A stretch of 64,000 nucleotides of DNA from Melampsora larici-populina 98AG31 (GCF_000204055.1 NW_006768832.1:312271-376270); one strand, 5' to 3'. Numbered from the stretch's first letter, positions 22,383 to 35,317 are shown. Numbers and translations: made by a program. Notes: generated by a model from the letters alone, not told the origin.

Positions 22383-22547
22383 TGTAAGGACTCGATAGGA
22401 TGATGAGAGATGAGAGAAGACTAATGAGGTCCTTCTAGTACTAAGTAGATTGCAACGTGAGGACTATAGTCTGTGCTCAACAGCGTACAAGATATGAGAG
22501 CAAACATGTATAAGCATATGTAGAGTAGCCTTATACGGCTCATAACA
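22383..22547 (-). repeat. 5' LTR of gypsy-1
   Basis: 165 bp, TG...CA. It is followed by TGTTG, matching the bases before the other LTR. Confidence 0.97.
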
Positions 22548-22552
22548 TGTTG

Positions 22553-25500
22553 TATTGATAGTTACTACCTATAACTTTGTCCACGCAACATCCATTTTGT
22601 GATGCTTCTAACTAAATCCTCATCAATATCAAAGCTCCTTTACCTACTCTTCATTTGACATCTGTCCTCTGCATCCTACTCTTATCAACTCAAATCCCAC
22701 ATTCCAGCCCCCTTCTATTCCACTGGACATATCCATTAACTCAGTTTTCCTCCAATATGTGATGTGGCATTGGTCTCAACCTCCTAAAGGACCTGAAGTG
22801 AGGGTCTTCTCTAACCTTCTTGTGCAACAGTTTCAACATTGTCTGTTATAATTTACTCCTCAAACTTGCTGTATTATATTACTAATCTTCCATCTTAACG
22901 GAAACCCAAGGTAAAGCTAAACTAAAATACCTTGATGGACGCAGAGAATCTGTCCACAGATTCGCAACCATTGCATACCACATTATGAAACTGCCAATCC
23001 AAAACGTGTACAAATTCTGCTCTAATACAAAGGAAGAAGGTTAGCTTCTGTCTCAAGTTCTGTTCTGATTAATGCTGCCTTTCTTTTTCTTGAACTCCAG
23101 GCAACAGAGTCTCACTCATTGGGATTGCTTGAGTCAAGTGGTTTCTTTGAAGGACAAATTTGCTTATTGGGCGCCTGAAGACCCCATCCCAACAATTTGC
23201 CATCATTGTAGTTCTGTGCTCAGATATTAGATTGGCCTATAATAATGGTTAGCAAATTCTCATATAGCCATGCATAAAATGCTGTTTTCCTGAGATGCTG
23301 ATGATCACTTTATCCCCAGATTGGTATACTCTGGAAATCTACAGAGGGTCAGACAGGGCCCTTTGGAATATTTTACTTGGAACATTAGGGCATTATTGTT
23401 TCAGTGAAGAGGACATACAATGTACATTGATACACAGCATCAGGTCTTTGAATGCTTTACAATGCAGCCATCAAATTTAATGTTGATATAGTGTAATGAA
23501 AATGTATGAGTGAATCGGAATAGGATCCTGTAAGTATGACACCTGATGAAAGCGCTACGAGTAATAAGTAGGTGTACTATATCCTGCTCTTAGGAATAGT
23601 GACTAACCTAGAAGAAGATAACACAATACAAAGAAAACATCAATCACTAGTTTATAGAAATGAAATGATAATAGAGAAGAACTATTAAAGCATCTGTTAA
23701 AGGTTAGGATAATAAGATTTAGCACATGTTGATAGTGTGAGCTGTGATCTATGTCAAAGATGTGACTAACAAACTCATATCAGATAATGATTCTATTCAG
23801 AGGGAAACAAGTTTATGAAATACGTACGTTCTCTTTTCCAGAGATGGGAAAAGAGAACTACATCAGAGAGCTCAAAAGATTATAAGGAAAAGGGATTTGA
23901 CTAATTGGGTTTAAATGAAACTTATGACATCATTCTTGTCTATCCTTCATTTAAGTGATTCTTTCTTCTTTAACCCTTAAGGCTTGTTATGTTTTACTTA
24001 TGTCTTTTACTAAATTATCTCCTTACGTTGATTGAACATTAACATGTAAATTTTGAGCTATATACAAGTATAGCTGCCTTGGTGTAAATGTAGAGTATAT
24101 TATTTACACCTCTTTACCCTTAGGACTCATAATTCCCATATCAGTCTGAGTTCTGTATCCCATTTGTACAAGTGTTTTCAGTTTTGCCTTGCAAGGTTGA
24201 TTGCTTGTTAAATAAGTTATATAATTAATTGCTAGATGGCCCAGTGTCTTACACCTTTCTACTTTGATGGCAAGTTTTAAACTTAGCTGACCCTAAGCTA
24301 TATTGTGCTCCATTGTCAATTTATATGTACTGTAAGGCTGAAGCCTGACATTGAAGAGAGAGGCTTATAACTTAATATTTATGCACAGCTTGCACTTTCA
24401 GCCTTGGCAGTGGGTGTGCCTGCCTATTCTCTAGTAGATAGGTTAGCAAGGGACATTCTGTAACATGGCACTTGCTCTCTAATCAAACTTTCCTGCTGAT
24501 CCCCAATCCAAAAACCACTCTAGAAGTGAAAAACCTGCTAACAATGTGCAAAAAACTGGGCCAAGTGCACTTGGTCCTTATGATCAGCTACTGAAATGTT
24601 TAAATCATGACCATAAACTGTAATTTTGAGCCCATCCTCAGTTTCATTGAATTTGTACTCCATTGCAAACTTCATATTTCTCACCTTCAGATTTCACTTA
24701 TATGTATAAACCTGCTTGCACATAAATCTTGTATCTTCTCTTTTTGCCATATCCTATACACATCTTAATCTGCATTAAATCAAGTGAAATATATATATCA
24801 TGGTTGGTTGGCTTATATGAGCTTGTATGTGGTTTAATGTTGTGAATTGGTTCTGGATTAGTACTGATTATTGAGAAATATGATTTGGGGCCAGCTTAGT
24901 CATGAGTTCATCTCTAGATCATAGACATTCAGCTATAGATGACTTTTCACAACAGATCATCTTTCAAGATGATGGACATACAGCAAGAAGTTTTGCATGA
25001 CACAGGCTTTTTTCAACTTATTGAATATCTCATTCAGTGTATTGCCAACAAAGCAGTTATAGTATCATTTCTTACACTTATGATATCTGTTGATTGGAAG
25101 TTCCTATGCAGGAACAACACTGGTTGGGCACAATTAGGCATCAGAACTATCTAGAACCAATGTGGATTACAAAAACTAGGCCTAGTTCAATGAGACCATG
25201 TGAAGAAAGCAATAAAGAAGAAAAGGAAAAGGAAAGGAAAACAGCTCAGCCTCTAGTCTAACTCCTAATGGATCTACTGTATTGTGTGACTTGTTACATG
25301 TGTGATTGTAAGTGTGACACCTTACATTGACCTTCCCACTGGCACCATCCCTCTCAAACACAATTTAGTGGATTTATATCATCATTATTTCATTTTATAT
25401 TTGTTAGCTGTAGTGTGCCACCCCTTTGGGTCCTTGTGTTCCGGCAGATTCTTTGCTCTTGTTTATGCCACCAGTTGCCAAGTCAAGCTTCAGGCTGTCA

Positions 25501-26056
25501 CATATTTGAACTTTTGTTATCATCTATCAAAGAATTGAGCTTCAAAACAAATCTGAGGAGTGGATATATGGTCACAAGCTTCTTAAAATTCAATTTCCTT
25601 CAGAGAAAAGACATCTGAGGTTTCCTGGCCAAAAGAAAAGTTATGATATAAGGTAGCCTTTGTTTGTCCAGAACTGAAACACAGTAAAAAGGTACAAAAG
25701 GGGAAGACTTGGCCCCTTGGCCGAGTTCAACTAAGTCCCCCTTGGCAAGCAAGTTCTGGGAAATCTCAGACCGAAAATGATTATTTACATAGTCCCAAGG
25801 CCTGGCCCTCAAGGGCACCTTGTCACACTATTGTGATATGAGCTTAGTTAAGCTCCAAGTTAATTGACCTCATGCATTAATATTCCAGCACCTCCAAATC
25901 ATGCTCTATCTAAAGACAACAATAATTAAAAAAAAGTATTTGTCCTTGGAAGCAAACAAGTCATAAAATGATCAAAATCAAGTATTTTTTTTTCAAAAAC
26001 TCTTTTCTCCAACCAAAGAATATCTTAAACCACAATCTCCTTGTTATTGATAAAAG
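22553..26056. other. gene-poor intergenic region
   Basis: No reading frame with recognisable motifs. Holds a possible degenerate solo LTR (23544-24045), purine-rich runs near 25205-25240, and scattered short frames without support. The 3' end of the forkhead gene lies at 26057. Confidence 0.5.
23544..24045 (-). repeat. possible degenerate solo copia LTR
   Basis: Begins TGATGAAAGCG and ends near GATTGAACATTAACA, resembling the ends of the copia LTR at 31049-31676 (TGATGATGCG ... GATTGGACATTTCAACA). It shares an internal TACGTACGTTCT motif followed by an AGAGATGGGAAAAG stretch and a TATAAGGAAAA stretch in the same order. No matching target duplication was found. A weak call based on colinear short matches. 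Confidence 0.35.
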
Positions 26057-29000
26057 TCATGATATTCCAAGATTAAATGGTCTAGGTAAACTAATTTCTA
26101 CAGATCTAACTCCATTATTATGATGACTATTATTCGTACTAGTGATCTTCACTCTACCTTTCCTTAATTGTTCTCTAGCATGTCTACCCAAGAAATCTTC
26201 ATCCTGTTTAGCTTTAGCTGTTGTCCTTCGTCGTTTCCCTAATCAGATTTCCAAGGGTCAGGTTTGGTTTGAGAAAATACAGGAGTCAAGGAAATAATCT
26301 TACAAAGTGGTAAATCTACTGTTGACCACCAATCCCCTCTACCAGGTGCATCTGCCGGTCTAGGAATTTTTACAAAACATGAATGTGATGTTAAAACATT
26401 CCTCATTGTTGCTTTCCAAGATTCAGGTGCAGTAACAAAGTATCTGAACGAACAAACAAGCAGACAAAAAGACGTCAATATCATAGACCAAAAACAATAT
26501 CAACTCTTTACCTTCACTCACGGATATTTTTTCTCTACTACTTTGAAGATTTCAGCTGCTGTCATCTTGCCACCAGGATGGGATAAGATAGCTTCTTTAG
26601 CGATTTCTGGAAACGTATTTCTTGGTCTTTCTAATGTGACGACTTGGATGGATTCCAACAAACTAGGTGCCAGTGCTGTTTCATCAATTCGATCATCTAC
26701 CGTGACTGGTGTATGAGCACTGGGTAATGGTAAATTAAGTTTTCGACCCGGTGCTCGAGTTCCAGCAGCACGAGTACGACGATCTACAGGTTGATAAGTT
26801 GGTATATTTGTGGATTTGGGTCGGATCCCGACTGATGTTCGTATCACCGGACGTGATGGAGGTAACATGGCACGTCGACTGGGGAGAGTGGGTCGGGCTC
26901 GAATATGGTTGACACGTACAACGGGCGACGGCCTGGGTGCTGGCTGAACAGGCGAAGCGGGTGGGGCAGGAGGGAGAGGAAGGGGGTGGACCGGAATATC
27001 TCCCGAAGCTGTGAGTTGAACTACCCCGATTAGACTCGAAGTGACTTGATCAGATAAGGCCCTCATTCGAGCTTTCTCGCGTTCCTCTAATTCTTTCAAG
27101 AACGTCTCCTGTGCTTGTGCCTCTGCAGCTGCTAAGGCTTCCGCGATAGCATTATCAAGATGTTGGACGGCTGATGAGGGTTCAGCTTCATCCAAATCTG
27201 AGTATGAATCGAGATCATTGAGTGCAGGAGGAGAGGGAGCGACGCAGTCTTCAGAGATAGCGGCTTGATTGATTAATGTGTCCAAAAGATTATCGAGAGC
27301 AGCTCGATCAGCTGATCGTTTCTTGCCAGCATTTGATTTGTCCGACGAATCGATATCAATGAGGGCAGGAGGAGAGGCAGCGATGCAGTCTTCAGAGACA
27401 GCGGCTTGATTGATTAATGTGTCCAAAAGATTATCGAGAGCAGCTCGATCAGCTGAGCGGGTCTTGTCGGCATGTGATTTCCTTGATTGGGATTTTTCAT
27501 GAACTTCTACCTCCTCTGTGGGATCAACCCTTTCTATTGGTTCAATCGGGTCCAAATTCATTGGACTGAGAGCAGGTTCGGAATGTAATCGCATCTCAGT
27601 ATGTGCATCAGCAAGCATCAAGTCTAAGTTGACATTAGGTTCATCATGATGCGAAGAATCTTCCAGTCTTTCCTCGTCGTCGCTATCGTCTTCAGTTGCC
27701 ATATCTTTTCCGATTCCAGCTTGGACCTCTTGCATTAAATTACTGAAATCGAATAATGGCTCAGGAGGTAGATCATCATCAACGTCATCCGGAATTGGAT
27801 CTGACTCTTCTTCATCTGTGTCCTTGCCGACTTCAGCCTGCACTTTTTCCATCAAGTTCTCAAAATCGAATAATGGAAGGTCAGGTTCAATTGATGAAGG
27901 TGGGTCATCACCTCGATCTGTGTGCTGTAGCGCTCCCCTTTCATCGATTGCATCCGACTCCAATTGTAATGGCAGACTTGCAGTTACATCTGCCAAAGCT
28001 GCTTCAACTTGCTGTTGCAAACTGAGCTCAACTGGAGATGGGGTTGGTGGGATATCTTGTTGTGCTAGTCGGTTCGACTCAAAGATTTCATCCACTGGAT
28101 CAGGAGGCAAGTGCGATGTCACATCTGCCAAAGCTGCTGCAACTTGCTCCTCTAAACTTAGCGCAACGGGTGATTGAGGTGAGAGAGGTATGACCGGGAT
28201 TTCTGCTGGAGAATGATGATGAGATTCGGGTATGACCGGAAGTGATGCGACTTGAGTAGTGACAGGGTTCGGAGTGCGAGTGACAATAGAAGGTCGTTTT
28301 GGGGGACGGCGTCTAGTGGTCCTAGATCGAGGATTAGTCTTGGATTGAGAGTTACGAGACGTTTGTTGAGCTCGCTTGGGTTCTGTCCGAAGTGGGGGCC
28401 TATTCTGACGGGCAGGGACAGTGGGTTGATTTGATCTGTTGCTTGAGTTGGAATTTCGAGTAGGTTCCTTGGTAAACATAGATCGACTTGCCCCCACAAT
28501 TGCGCTGAGTGAAGAGCCTAATAAGGATCCAGGAAGAGGCCGCGGTGCGGTTTCTGGCTCGGTCGAGTCACCTGAATCCGACTCGTCGTCATCTTCGTCA
28601 TCTTCATCTGAGTCCGACTCGATGGGCTGTTTCGCCTTGGAAGGATTTGAACGGACTTCAGGAAAGCCATACTTAGCATTACGAATCGCGGCGATCGCAG
28701 GAGACCATCGAGCCTGGGTAGAGAGATCCAGATTATTCGGGAGCACGGGCCTTCGAGCAATTCTTGGGACCGTAGCTCGATCTGGGTTTTTACCTCTAAA
28801 AGCCAAAAACAGATAGGAAGTTGTCAGCGTCAGATTTGATACTGTGTGACATTTGACACCAAGACGAAAAGACAAAACACAAAACATAGTGAGAGTGATT
28901 TCGAAGACTAAAAGATGTTTCAACGCAACTTGGACAAACGACCTTTGGCCGGATCTACTGCTGTGTCAATGATATAATAACTTGTGTTTCCTTCACCTTC

Positions 29001-30096
29001 CACATAAACTCTCACAAAACATTCTTTCACACTGAGATTGTGTCCTACAGCAGATTTCCAAACACGAGTTTCATGATCATCTGTTGACCTAAAGTATTCC
29101 CATCGATTGGCCAAAGCCTCACAGATTTGTTCGCGTGTCATCATTCCATAACGACTTCCCATAATTGCAGCTCGAATGATTGTCCACCAAGGATAATTAG
29201 GTTGTTGACCTGGTGGTGGATTTGCGAGATGTTCAAGGGATGAAGTAGTGAGGGAAGGCGTAGGTCGATGGACCGCGGAGGTTTGAGATTCTCGAGGGCG
29301 AGGCCTGGGTGTGGTAATGCGTGTATCAGGTGTTAATATGGCTTGCGAAGTCGATGCGTCTTTTCTCAGTACCGGTTGTGGTGATTGCGGGGTAGAAAGC
29401 GTAGTAGGTGGTGAGGGTGCGAACGGCTCTAGAGAGGGATCGATAGCGATTGCATTGGAAGCCGCAGACGTGTCGAAGGTTGGACTAGGAGCTGAGAGGG
29501 GCGCTTGAGAGGGACTTTGTCCACCTGAATTGAATAAGCGATCAAGCATCTGATCAACTTCATCGAAAGGATCGGCGGGAGTGGCTTCAGTTTGTGGAGG
29601 TTCATTGATGGTAGGTGTGGGGCAGGCATACAACTGTTGATCAGTTGATATGGGGCCAAGTGAGTTGGTTAATGCGAGCATCAGTTCGTTGTGTTGATCT
29701 TCCGTAAAACCGATGTGGGGGACCGCTTCTTGGACTGATCCAGGGCCCAAATCAGGGAGAAGGTCATCATGACCGAAGTTGGTAAGAGGATCCCAAGAGG
29801 GTAAATCGAGGTCGAGGGTATCACCCCACCCTTGAGGATTTGTCTCGGTATCGAGTTGTTCTATAGCAGCATTGATTTGTGATGTCCATGAAGCGTCAAG
29901 TTCAATATCTCCTGAGATTTTATTTGAGCTATTGATCTCATCCTCGATGTCAGATTCATCTGATAAAGAATTCAAAACTTGAGCAGATAATGCTGCAATG
30001 TCCTAAAAACAAATCAAGGATAAATTCACGTCAATCCGAGTTTTTAAACCAATAGCGTTTGATTGATGATCGAATGCTCACAAATGGTATTGACAT
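26057..30096 (-). CDS. double forkhead-domain transcription-factor-like protein
   Basis: Five exons (30096-30082, 30002-28943, 28793-26522, 26443-26304, 26238-26057) give exactly 1222 residues plus stop; all introns are GT-AG and every phase closes. Domain 1 (about residues 275-353): YPWWTIIRAAI, TREQICEALANRWEYF, WKSAVGHNLSVKECFVRV. Domain 2 (about 1083-1163): FPEIAKEAILSHPGGKMTA, VVEKKYPYFVTAPESWKATM, CFVKIPRPADAPGRGDWW. Both keep the forkhead helix-3 pattern W-K-x-x-x-x-x-N/V-L-S/T with CFV-(K/R), then a wing. Between them lies a ~730-residue acidic and Pro/Ser-rich linker holding three pairs of internal repeats. A basic patch (KRRRTTAKAK) follows domain 2. Likely a nuclear DNA-binding regulator; targets are unknown. 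The third exon's donor (GTCGTT) is the weakest junction. Confidence 0.85.
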
Positions 30097-30866
30097 CGTT
30101 TGTATCGCGTTTTCGATTATGAGTTGCAATTGTTTGTTTGAGTTTGATTTGAAAGAGATATTAACATTTTATTGATTGTAAGATTGATTGAAGGAGAATC
30201 GAGAGAAATAGCAGAACAGGAGTTCGAAAAATGGATGGGTTTGACTCAGCAGTCAACAGTTAAAACACTCAAATTTTAACAATACAGGTTTTGGACTGCG
30301 CAATATTCGGAAAACTTGAGACTCAACTCAGCGTGATACACCACTTATCATAGATACGACGCGTCTGATCAGCATTGAGCAGAGGTGAGGTGAAGCTGAG
30401 GATCCCTTGAGTGTTTGGTCTGAAATGAGGCTCTTTTTCTCCCACGCTGGGAGTCAAAAGTATGTCACTTGCGCCTTCATGAGAGCTTGTCATAGGATAT
30501 TCGAAGGGCCAGACGTGAGGTAAAACGAGGAATACCTCTTGTCATTCACTATTCTGACCCATATCCTAATTATGAGATTCTATTTGAGGATGCCTCTGGC
30601 CCAGAAAAGATGATATCTCACCAAATTTGTGCAAAGGTTCACCGCTATCATGAGCACAACTACCCATAAAGCTTTCTTAGTGTGATTTGTTTTTGAGAGG
30701 AGAAGTAATATAAACATCTTTCATACTGTTCCTTGAGGAAGCTGTCAGCTTTTGCTGCAAGAGAACTAGAAAATCAAATCCATGAGCCCTGTCTGATATG
30801 CTTAAGAGTCAAACCTACAAGTTATTAAGAATGTTTGAGTTGCCTTGGAATCACGTATGAGGTACC
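30097..30866. other. intergenic, upstream of the forkhead gene
   Basis: No supported gene. The stretch next to 30096 should contain the forkhead promoter, but I see no confident TATA box. 30300-30860 shows nothing recognisable. Confidence 0.45.
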
Positions 30867-31032
30867 TGATGATGCGTGTGCAATAGCACGATAAGCGTGT
30901 GACTGAGACTACAACGCTGATAAAGAAAAACCTCCGACTCTGACCTATATATAAGGTAAGGATATGTCAATAATCTATCTTATAGATAGGATCTTATGCG
31001 GAAAGCAAGTAGTGGTTCTTCTTCCCAAAGAT
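30867..31032 (-). repeat. spliced R-U5 copy of the neighbouring copia LTR
   Basis: These 166 bp match three blocks of the adjacent LTR (31049-31126, 31195-31264, 31361-31378) with two substitutions, while lacking exactly the two segments between them (31127-31194 and 31265-31360). On the minus strand the missing segments start GTACAACTTC and GTACGTACCC and end TTTTTCAG and GATGTTAG: canonical introns. Homology begins about 40 nt downstream of a TATAAAG box and ends at the LTR end, so the copy corresponds to R-U5 of a spliced transcript. Confidence 0.85.
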
Positions 31033-31048
31033 AGTTAATTTATTCACC

Positions 31049-31676
31049 TGATGATGCGTGTGCAATAGCACAATAAGCGTGTGACTGAGACTACAACGCT
31101 GATAAAGAAAAACCTCCGACTCTGACCTGAAAAACGCACAACAATAGCCAAATCAATACAAGAAAGAGAAAAAAACATAGACTAGAAGTTGTACCTATAT
31201 ATAAGGTAAGGATATGTCAATAATCTATCTTATAGATAGAATCTTATGCGGAAAGCAAGTAGTGCTAACATCACGTTCAAGAAAAAAAATAAGGAAAATA
31301 GAAAGAGAACAAGTTAATAGCCATGAAACATGATATGATACAAAAATTCAGGGTACGTACGTTCTTCTTCCCAAAGATGGGGGAAGAAAGAACAAACAAA
31401 AACACTCTACAATTCTTTATAAGGAAAACAATTTCTTTGAACCATAAGTTTGAATCCGTCATAAGTCAAACATTTCAACGTGACCTCGGCTGCATTACTT
31501 CCTACCGATTGACATATTCAATTGATACAACATAGCTTCGATTACATTACTTCTTGATTATCATCCTGGCATGTGAGTGAATCTTTTTTCAATTTGATTT
31601 ATAAACTTCGTAACTCTCCCTTCTCATCAATGTTAACTTAACTATAATTTGATTTGGTCGATTGGACATTTCAACA
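31049..31676 (-). repeat. copia 3' LTR with two predicted introns
   Basis: On the minus strand it runs TGTTGAAATG ... GCATCATCA. TATAAAG lies at about 31417-31423 (complement). Two introns are inferred at 31265-31360 and 31127-31194 from the spliced copy at 30867-31032. No target duplication can be tested because the other end is lost. Confidence 0.85.
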
Positions 31677-31707
31677 CCCCCCTTCAATCGACACAATTGG
31701 AATACAC

Positions 31708-34700
31708 CTACTCATCCACCCCTCTCATACCTATCAATGTCCTAAAGTGGTTAAACGGGCCTGGATGTAAGGGCTTTGTTAATATATCCGCTATCATATC
31801 GTCCGAATTACAATGCACCAGTTTCAGAGTACCATCCTTAACCTTATCCCTGATCCAATGAAGATGTATCTCAATAGCTTTAGTCCGTCTGTGTAATACC
31901 GCATTCTCAGCTAAATCCATAGCACTTAGACTATCACAGTTTGAAATATATGGCATCTCCTGGGGAAAACCAATGGATTTCAAAAAAATTGCCAACCAAA
32001 TCATCTCATCCGCCGCCTCATTTGCTGCCTGGTATTCTGCCTCAGTTGACGACTTCGCGACGGTCTGCTGCAACCTACTACGCCAACTGATTGCTCCGCC
32101 ACCTAAGAGAAAAATATAGCCAGTTGTTGACCGCCTAGTGCTTTTATCACCCGCCCAATCGGCGTCAGCAAAATGTTCTGGCAACGCATATGCATTGTTA
32201 CTGATGACGTCGGTGGATGAAACATTGTTATAGTGAATGCAATAATTTAAAGTACCCCGCAAATATCGAAGCACATGCTTGAAAGCTTCCCAGTGACGTA
32301 AAGCTGGACGTTGAAGGTGTTGAGACAAACATCCAACAACATAGGATATGTCTGGACGAGTACACTGTGACAAGTACATCAAGCTCCCCACCCCGCTGTG
32401 ACAGGGATAATTTAATAGTGCAAAAGACTTCACTTCGTCGTCAGTAGCCTTAGTCAACTTCAATCCGCCCGGAAATGGAGTAGAAGCCGGTTTACAATCC
32501 ATCATCCCAAAACGCTCTAATAAGGATCTTGACATTGCCTCTTGACCAATAATATAATGATGTTTGCTCTTCCTAACAATCTGGATACCCACGACACAGG
32601 TTGAAATACCCAAATCCTCCATCTTCCAGAAACTAGTGATTTCTTGTTTGAATTCATTGATCACATTTCCAGTGATCGCTAAGTCGTTGACATGAAGATA
32701 GAACACAATGATATCATTATTCCGTCGCCTGATATAAACACATTCGTCTGCCTCAGACTGCTTGAAACCGGCCTTGATACACTTTTCCTTAAAATCATCA
32801 TTCCATTCTTGCGCAGACTGCTTCAATCCATATAATGCTTGCAGCAGTTCACACACTAAATCTGAGGTCATGACTTCATATCCTTCTGGCTGATCCATAT
32901 AGATCTCCTCTTTCAATTTGCTATTAAGAAATGCCGCCACGGCATCCATCGAGTGGATTTCAAAACCATGATAAGATGCAAAAGCCACCACAGCTCGAAA
33001 AGAAGCCGGTTTCCCAGTCGGCGCAAACGTTTGATTGTAGTCAACTCCATAAGTCTGCGTATAGCCTTTTGCCACAATACGCGCTTTATATTTACTAATG
33101 GAGCCGTCAGAGTTAAGCTTGATTTTGAAATGCCATTTACTACCAATCACAGGATGATCCTTTGGCCGTGGAACTAAACGCCACACCTTCTTCTCTTTCA
33201 TGTTCTCTAATTCTTTCTCACATGCCTTCTTCCATTCATCAATATCTGAGCTTTTCATCGCGGACTTGAAATTATGAGGCTCATTTATCAATCGAACCAC
33301 AGGTCCAGCTGCAAAAGCATAGTAACCATACTCATGAAAAATTTTAAATGCCCCCTCATCATCCCAGTACGCATAATTTGCTGAAGGTTGATAGCGCTCA
33401 GTGGGTTGCCTTTCACGTTCCGACCGTCAAGGTCCGTCATTAACAGGTTCCTCTTCTATGACGGGCTCAATGACAGGCTCTTCCTCCGGTTGTTCGTCAG
33501 TCGGCGGGTCTTCAGTCTGAGGTTCAATAAGAAGTTGATCAAAAGCAGGGAAAATTACGTTATTAAGGTCAGCCTGGTGCATTCCTTCACCACCAGGTTC
33601 TTCATTGTTGTCGCTACGATTTCCATGGTTAGGTTCGATAGCGGAAGGATCCGATATTTCTCGAGCATCATCTTCAAAGGATAAGTGGGAGATATCATAA
33701 GATTTTATCTTCTTAAAGGGAAATTTCTCATCTCAAAATATCACATTGTGCAAGACAACAATGCTATTCGAGTCAAAGACAAAGACTTCATAATTTAGAT
33801 TGTGATCGGTGTGACCCAACAGGACTGCTTGCTTTGAGACTTGATCAAATTTTCCGTGACTAAGTGCCTTTCAAGTTAGGACATAACACAAGCAACCAAT
33901 TGGCTTCACATGGCTGATGTCCGGCTGTCAACCATTCCATAATTCAAATGGAGTCTTTCCAACAGGTATAGATGAGGATACAGTTCAATTCTTCAGATAC
34001 ACTGCAGACTTAATAGCATATAACCAGAACCTGATAGGCAGATTTGCTTGAATCATCATTGCACAAGCAGGCTCAGTTACTGTTCTGTTTGACCTTTCAG
34101 CAACTCCATTCTCCTCCGGAGTGTAAGTTGCAGTGGTTCTTAAATAAATACCGGCATCTTTACAGAATGGGACCATTGTATCATTGATAAACTCATAACC
34201 GTTATCCAAAGTGATCATCTTTAGCTTCCGATCGCATTGCCTCTCAACCAGGGATACGTATTGTTTGATTTTATGAAACACAACATCAGCAGATTTTGTA
34301 GAAAGGCCAACAACATGGTGATATCTTGAATGATTGTCGGTGAACAACATAAAGTAGTGACTCCCACACACAGCACTGGTTCGGATAATACCACTTGAAT
34401 CAAGGTGAACATTATCCAAGAGATTTTGACTTCTAACATGAGTTTTGTTATGAGGGATCTTGTGTCCTTTCAACAAATCACAAGGATCACAATGAATCTT
34501 ATCGGGAATACTAGAGAGACTGATGTTTAACCCTTTCACACTCACATTCCTGACCATTGATTTCATATATGAAATGTTGGGGTGACCTAAGCGCCGGTGT
34601 AAATAAACAGCATCAGCTTGATCGGTAGGCGTGATGTGGCTGGACTGAGGACTGATGGATTCGGGATAAAAGTGCCTCACCGCCGATTTAAGTAAGTGAA

Positions 34701-34824
34701 CATCATTGTTTAAATCTCCTTTAAATGCACAGTTTCCGTGTTGGGTGATCTTAAATTGGTCTCCGGTTTTGAAAGTGATAAAGTCGTCCTTCAACAGGAT
34801 AATACCACAGTAAAATAATCGCAA
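31708..34824 (-). pseudogene. pol: copia Pol remnant: integrase, RT, RNase H
   Basis: Integrase (34824 down to about 33985): the HRRLGHPNISYMKSMV zinc region, CDPCDLLKGHK, then DNGYEF and TPEENGVAERSNRT core motifs. A linker follows, acidic and Glu/Pro-rich. RT from about 33300: WHFKIKLNSDG, YKARIVAKGYTQ, LYGLKQSAQEW. RNase H: ADWAGDKSTRRSTTGYIF and KSSTEAEYQAANEA. Five stops interrupt it (complement positions 33427-33429, 33733-33735, 33871-33873, 33928-33930, 33985-33987), every one TGA and every one where arginine would suit. The RT catalytic site reads HVNDL instead of the usual VDD (Asp to Asn, 32686-32688). It is not functional. Confidence 0.92.
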
Positions 34825-34830
34825 CCAAAC

Positions 34831-35317
34831 GGGGCCTTAGATTTACACATCAATCCTGTCTCTGCGCCGTGGAAAAGATGATGTGGGGTTTATTGCTGTG
34901 AGGTTGTACTTGTGGACTTTGTTGATGGCAGATATTGGAAAGAGGTTGATGATGGGTGCAAATGTATTTGCAAACAGATTATATATTTATCTGTGTTGTC
35001 TGCTTCTGCGGAGGCATGGTCTTCTTCAGCTTCATCTCCTGTGTGTCCTCCTTCCTCCGTGCTCGTCCTGTGGTCATCACGGCCTATGCTTGACCATGTT
35101 CGTCAAAAAATGTCAAGCATCTTCATCTTGCTTTGGTTAGAGCACCAGCACCGGACGGTGCCCTACCAAATAGCAAAATACAGGCCTGCATGGTTTACTC
35201 ACCCACTAAATTTCGACTTTGACCAACCATTTCCGTTGGCCAAGCATAAATCCAAATAGGCACCAAACAGAACAAACCGTCCGACCTTTCATCTGGATTC
35301 ATATCAATCACGCATCA
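34831..35317. other. gene-free spacer
   Basis: Overlapping frames in this stretch are Leu/Cys-rich with no recognisable motif. CCAAACGGGGCC (34830s) and CACCAAACAG (35260s) words resemble ends of some MITEs but do not form an inverted pair. Nothing further supported. Confidence 0.45.

Larger units (their letters stand above)
9194..22547 (-). mobile_element. Ty3/gypsy chromovirus LTR retrotransposon (gypsy-1), with nested insertions
   Basis: Two 165-bp LTRs (TG...CA) are flanked by the 5-bp duplication TGTTG (9189-9193 and 22548-22552). The coding order on the minus strand is gag, protease, RT, RNase H, integrase, chromodomain. A purine tract (plus-strand complement at about 9361-9371) abuts the 3' LTR. 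Two later insertions split it: a YR retrotransposon (10473-17075) in the integrase core and a MITE (20189-20685) between gag and protease. The LTRs differ at one site, TCGA versus TCAA. Confidence 0.97.
31049..34830 (-). mobile_element. 5'-truncated Ty1/copia retrotransposon
   Basis: A 628-bp 3' LTR is followed (upstream on the minus strand) by a polypurine tract (complement of CCCCCCTTC at 31677) and by RNase H, RT and integrase. Homology ends near 34830; gag, protease and the 5' LTR are missing. Coding order integrase-RT-RNase H is the copia order. The body carries five in-frame TGA stops and a mutated RT active site. Confidence 0.9.

Noticed and set aside
22553..25840. Search for host genes in the 3.3 kb after gypsy-1
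   Set aside because: Frames are short and AT-driven; no splice-consistent chain or family motif could be found.
27756..28816. Several plus-strand frames of 60-125 residues
   Set aside because: Antisense shadows of the forkhead gene's acidic linker; Ser-rich only because the other strand encodes Asp/Glu.
34831..35280. Possible MITE with CCAAACGGGGCC and CACCAAACAG ends
   Set aside because: The two words point the same way and do not form an inverted pair; no target duplication.
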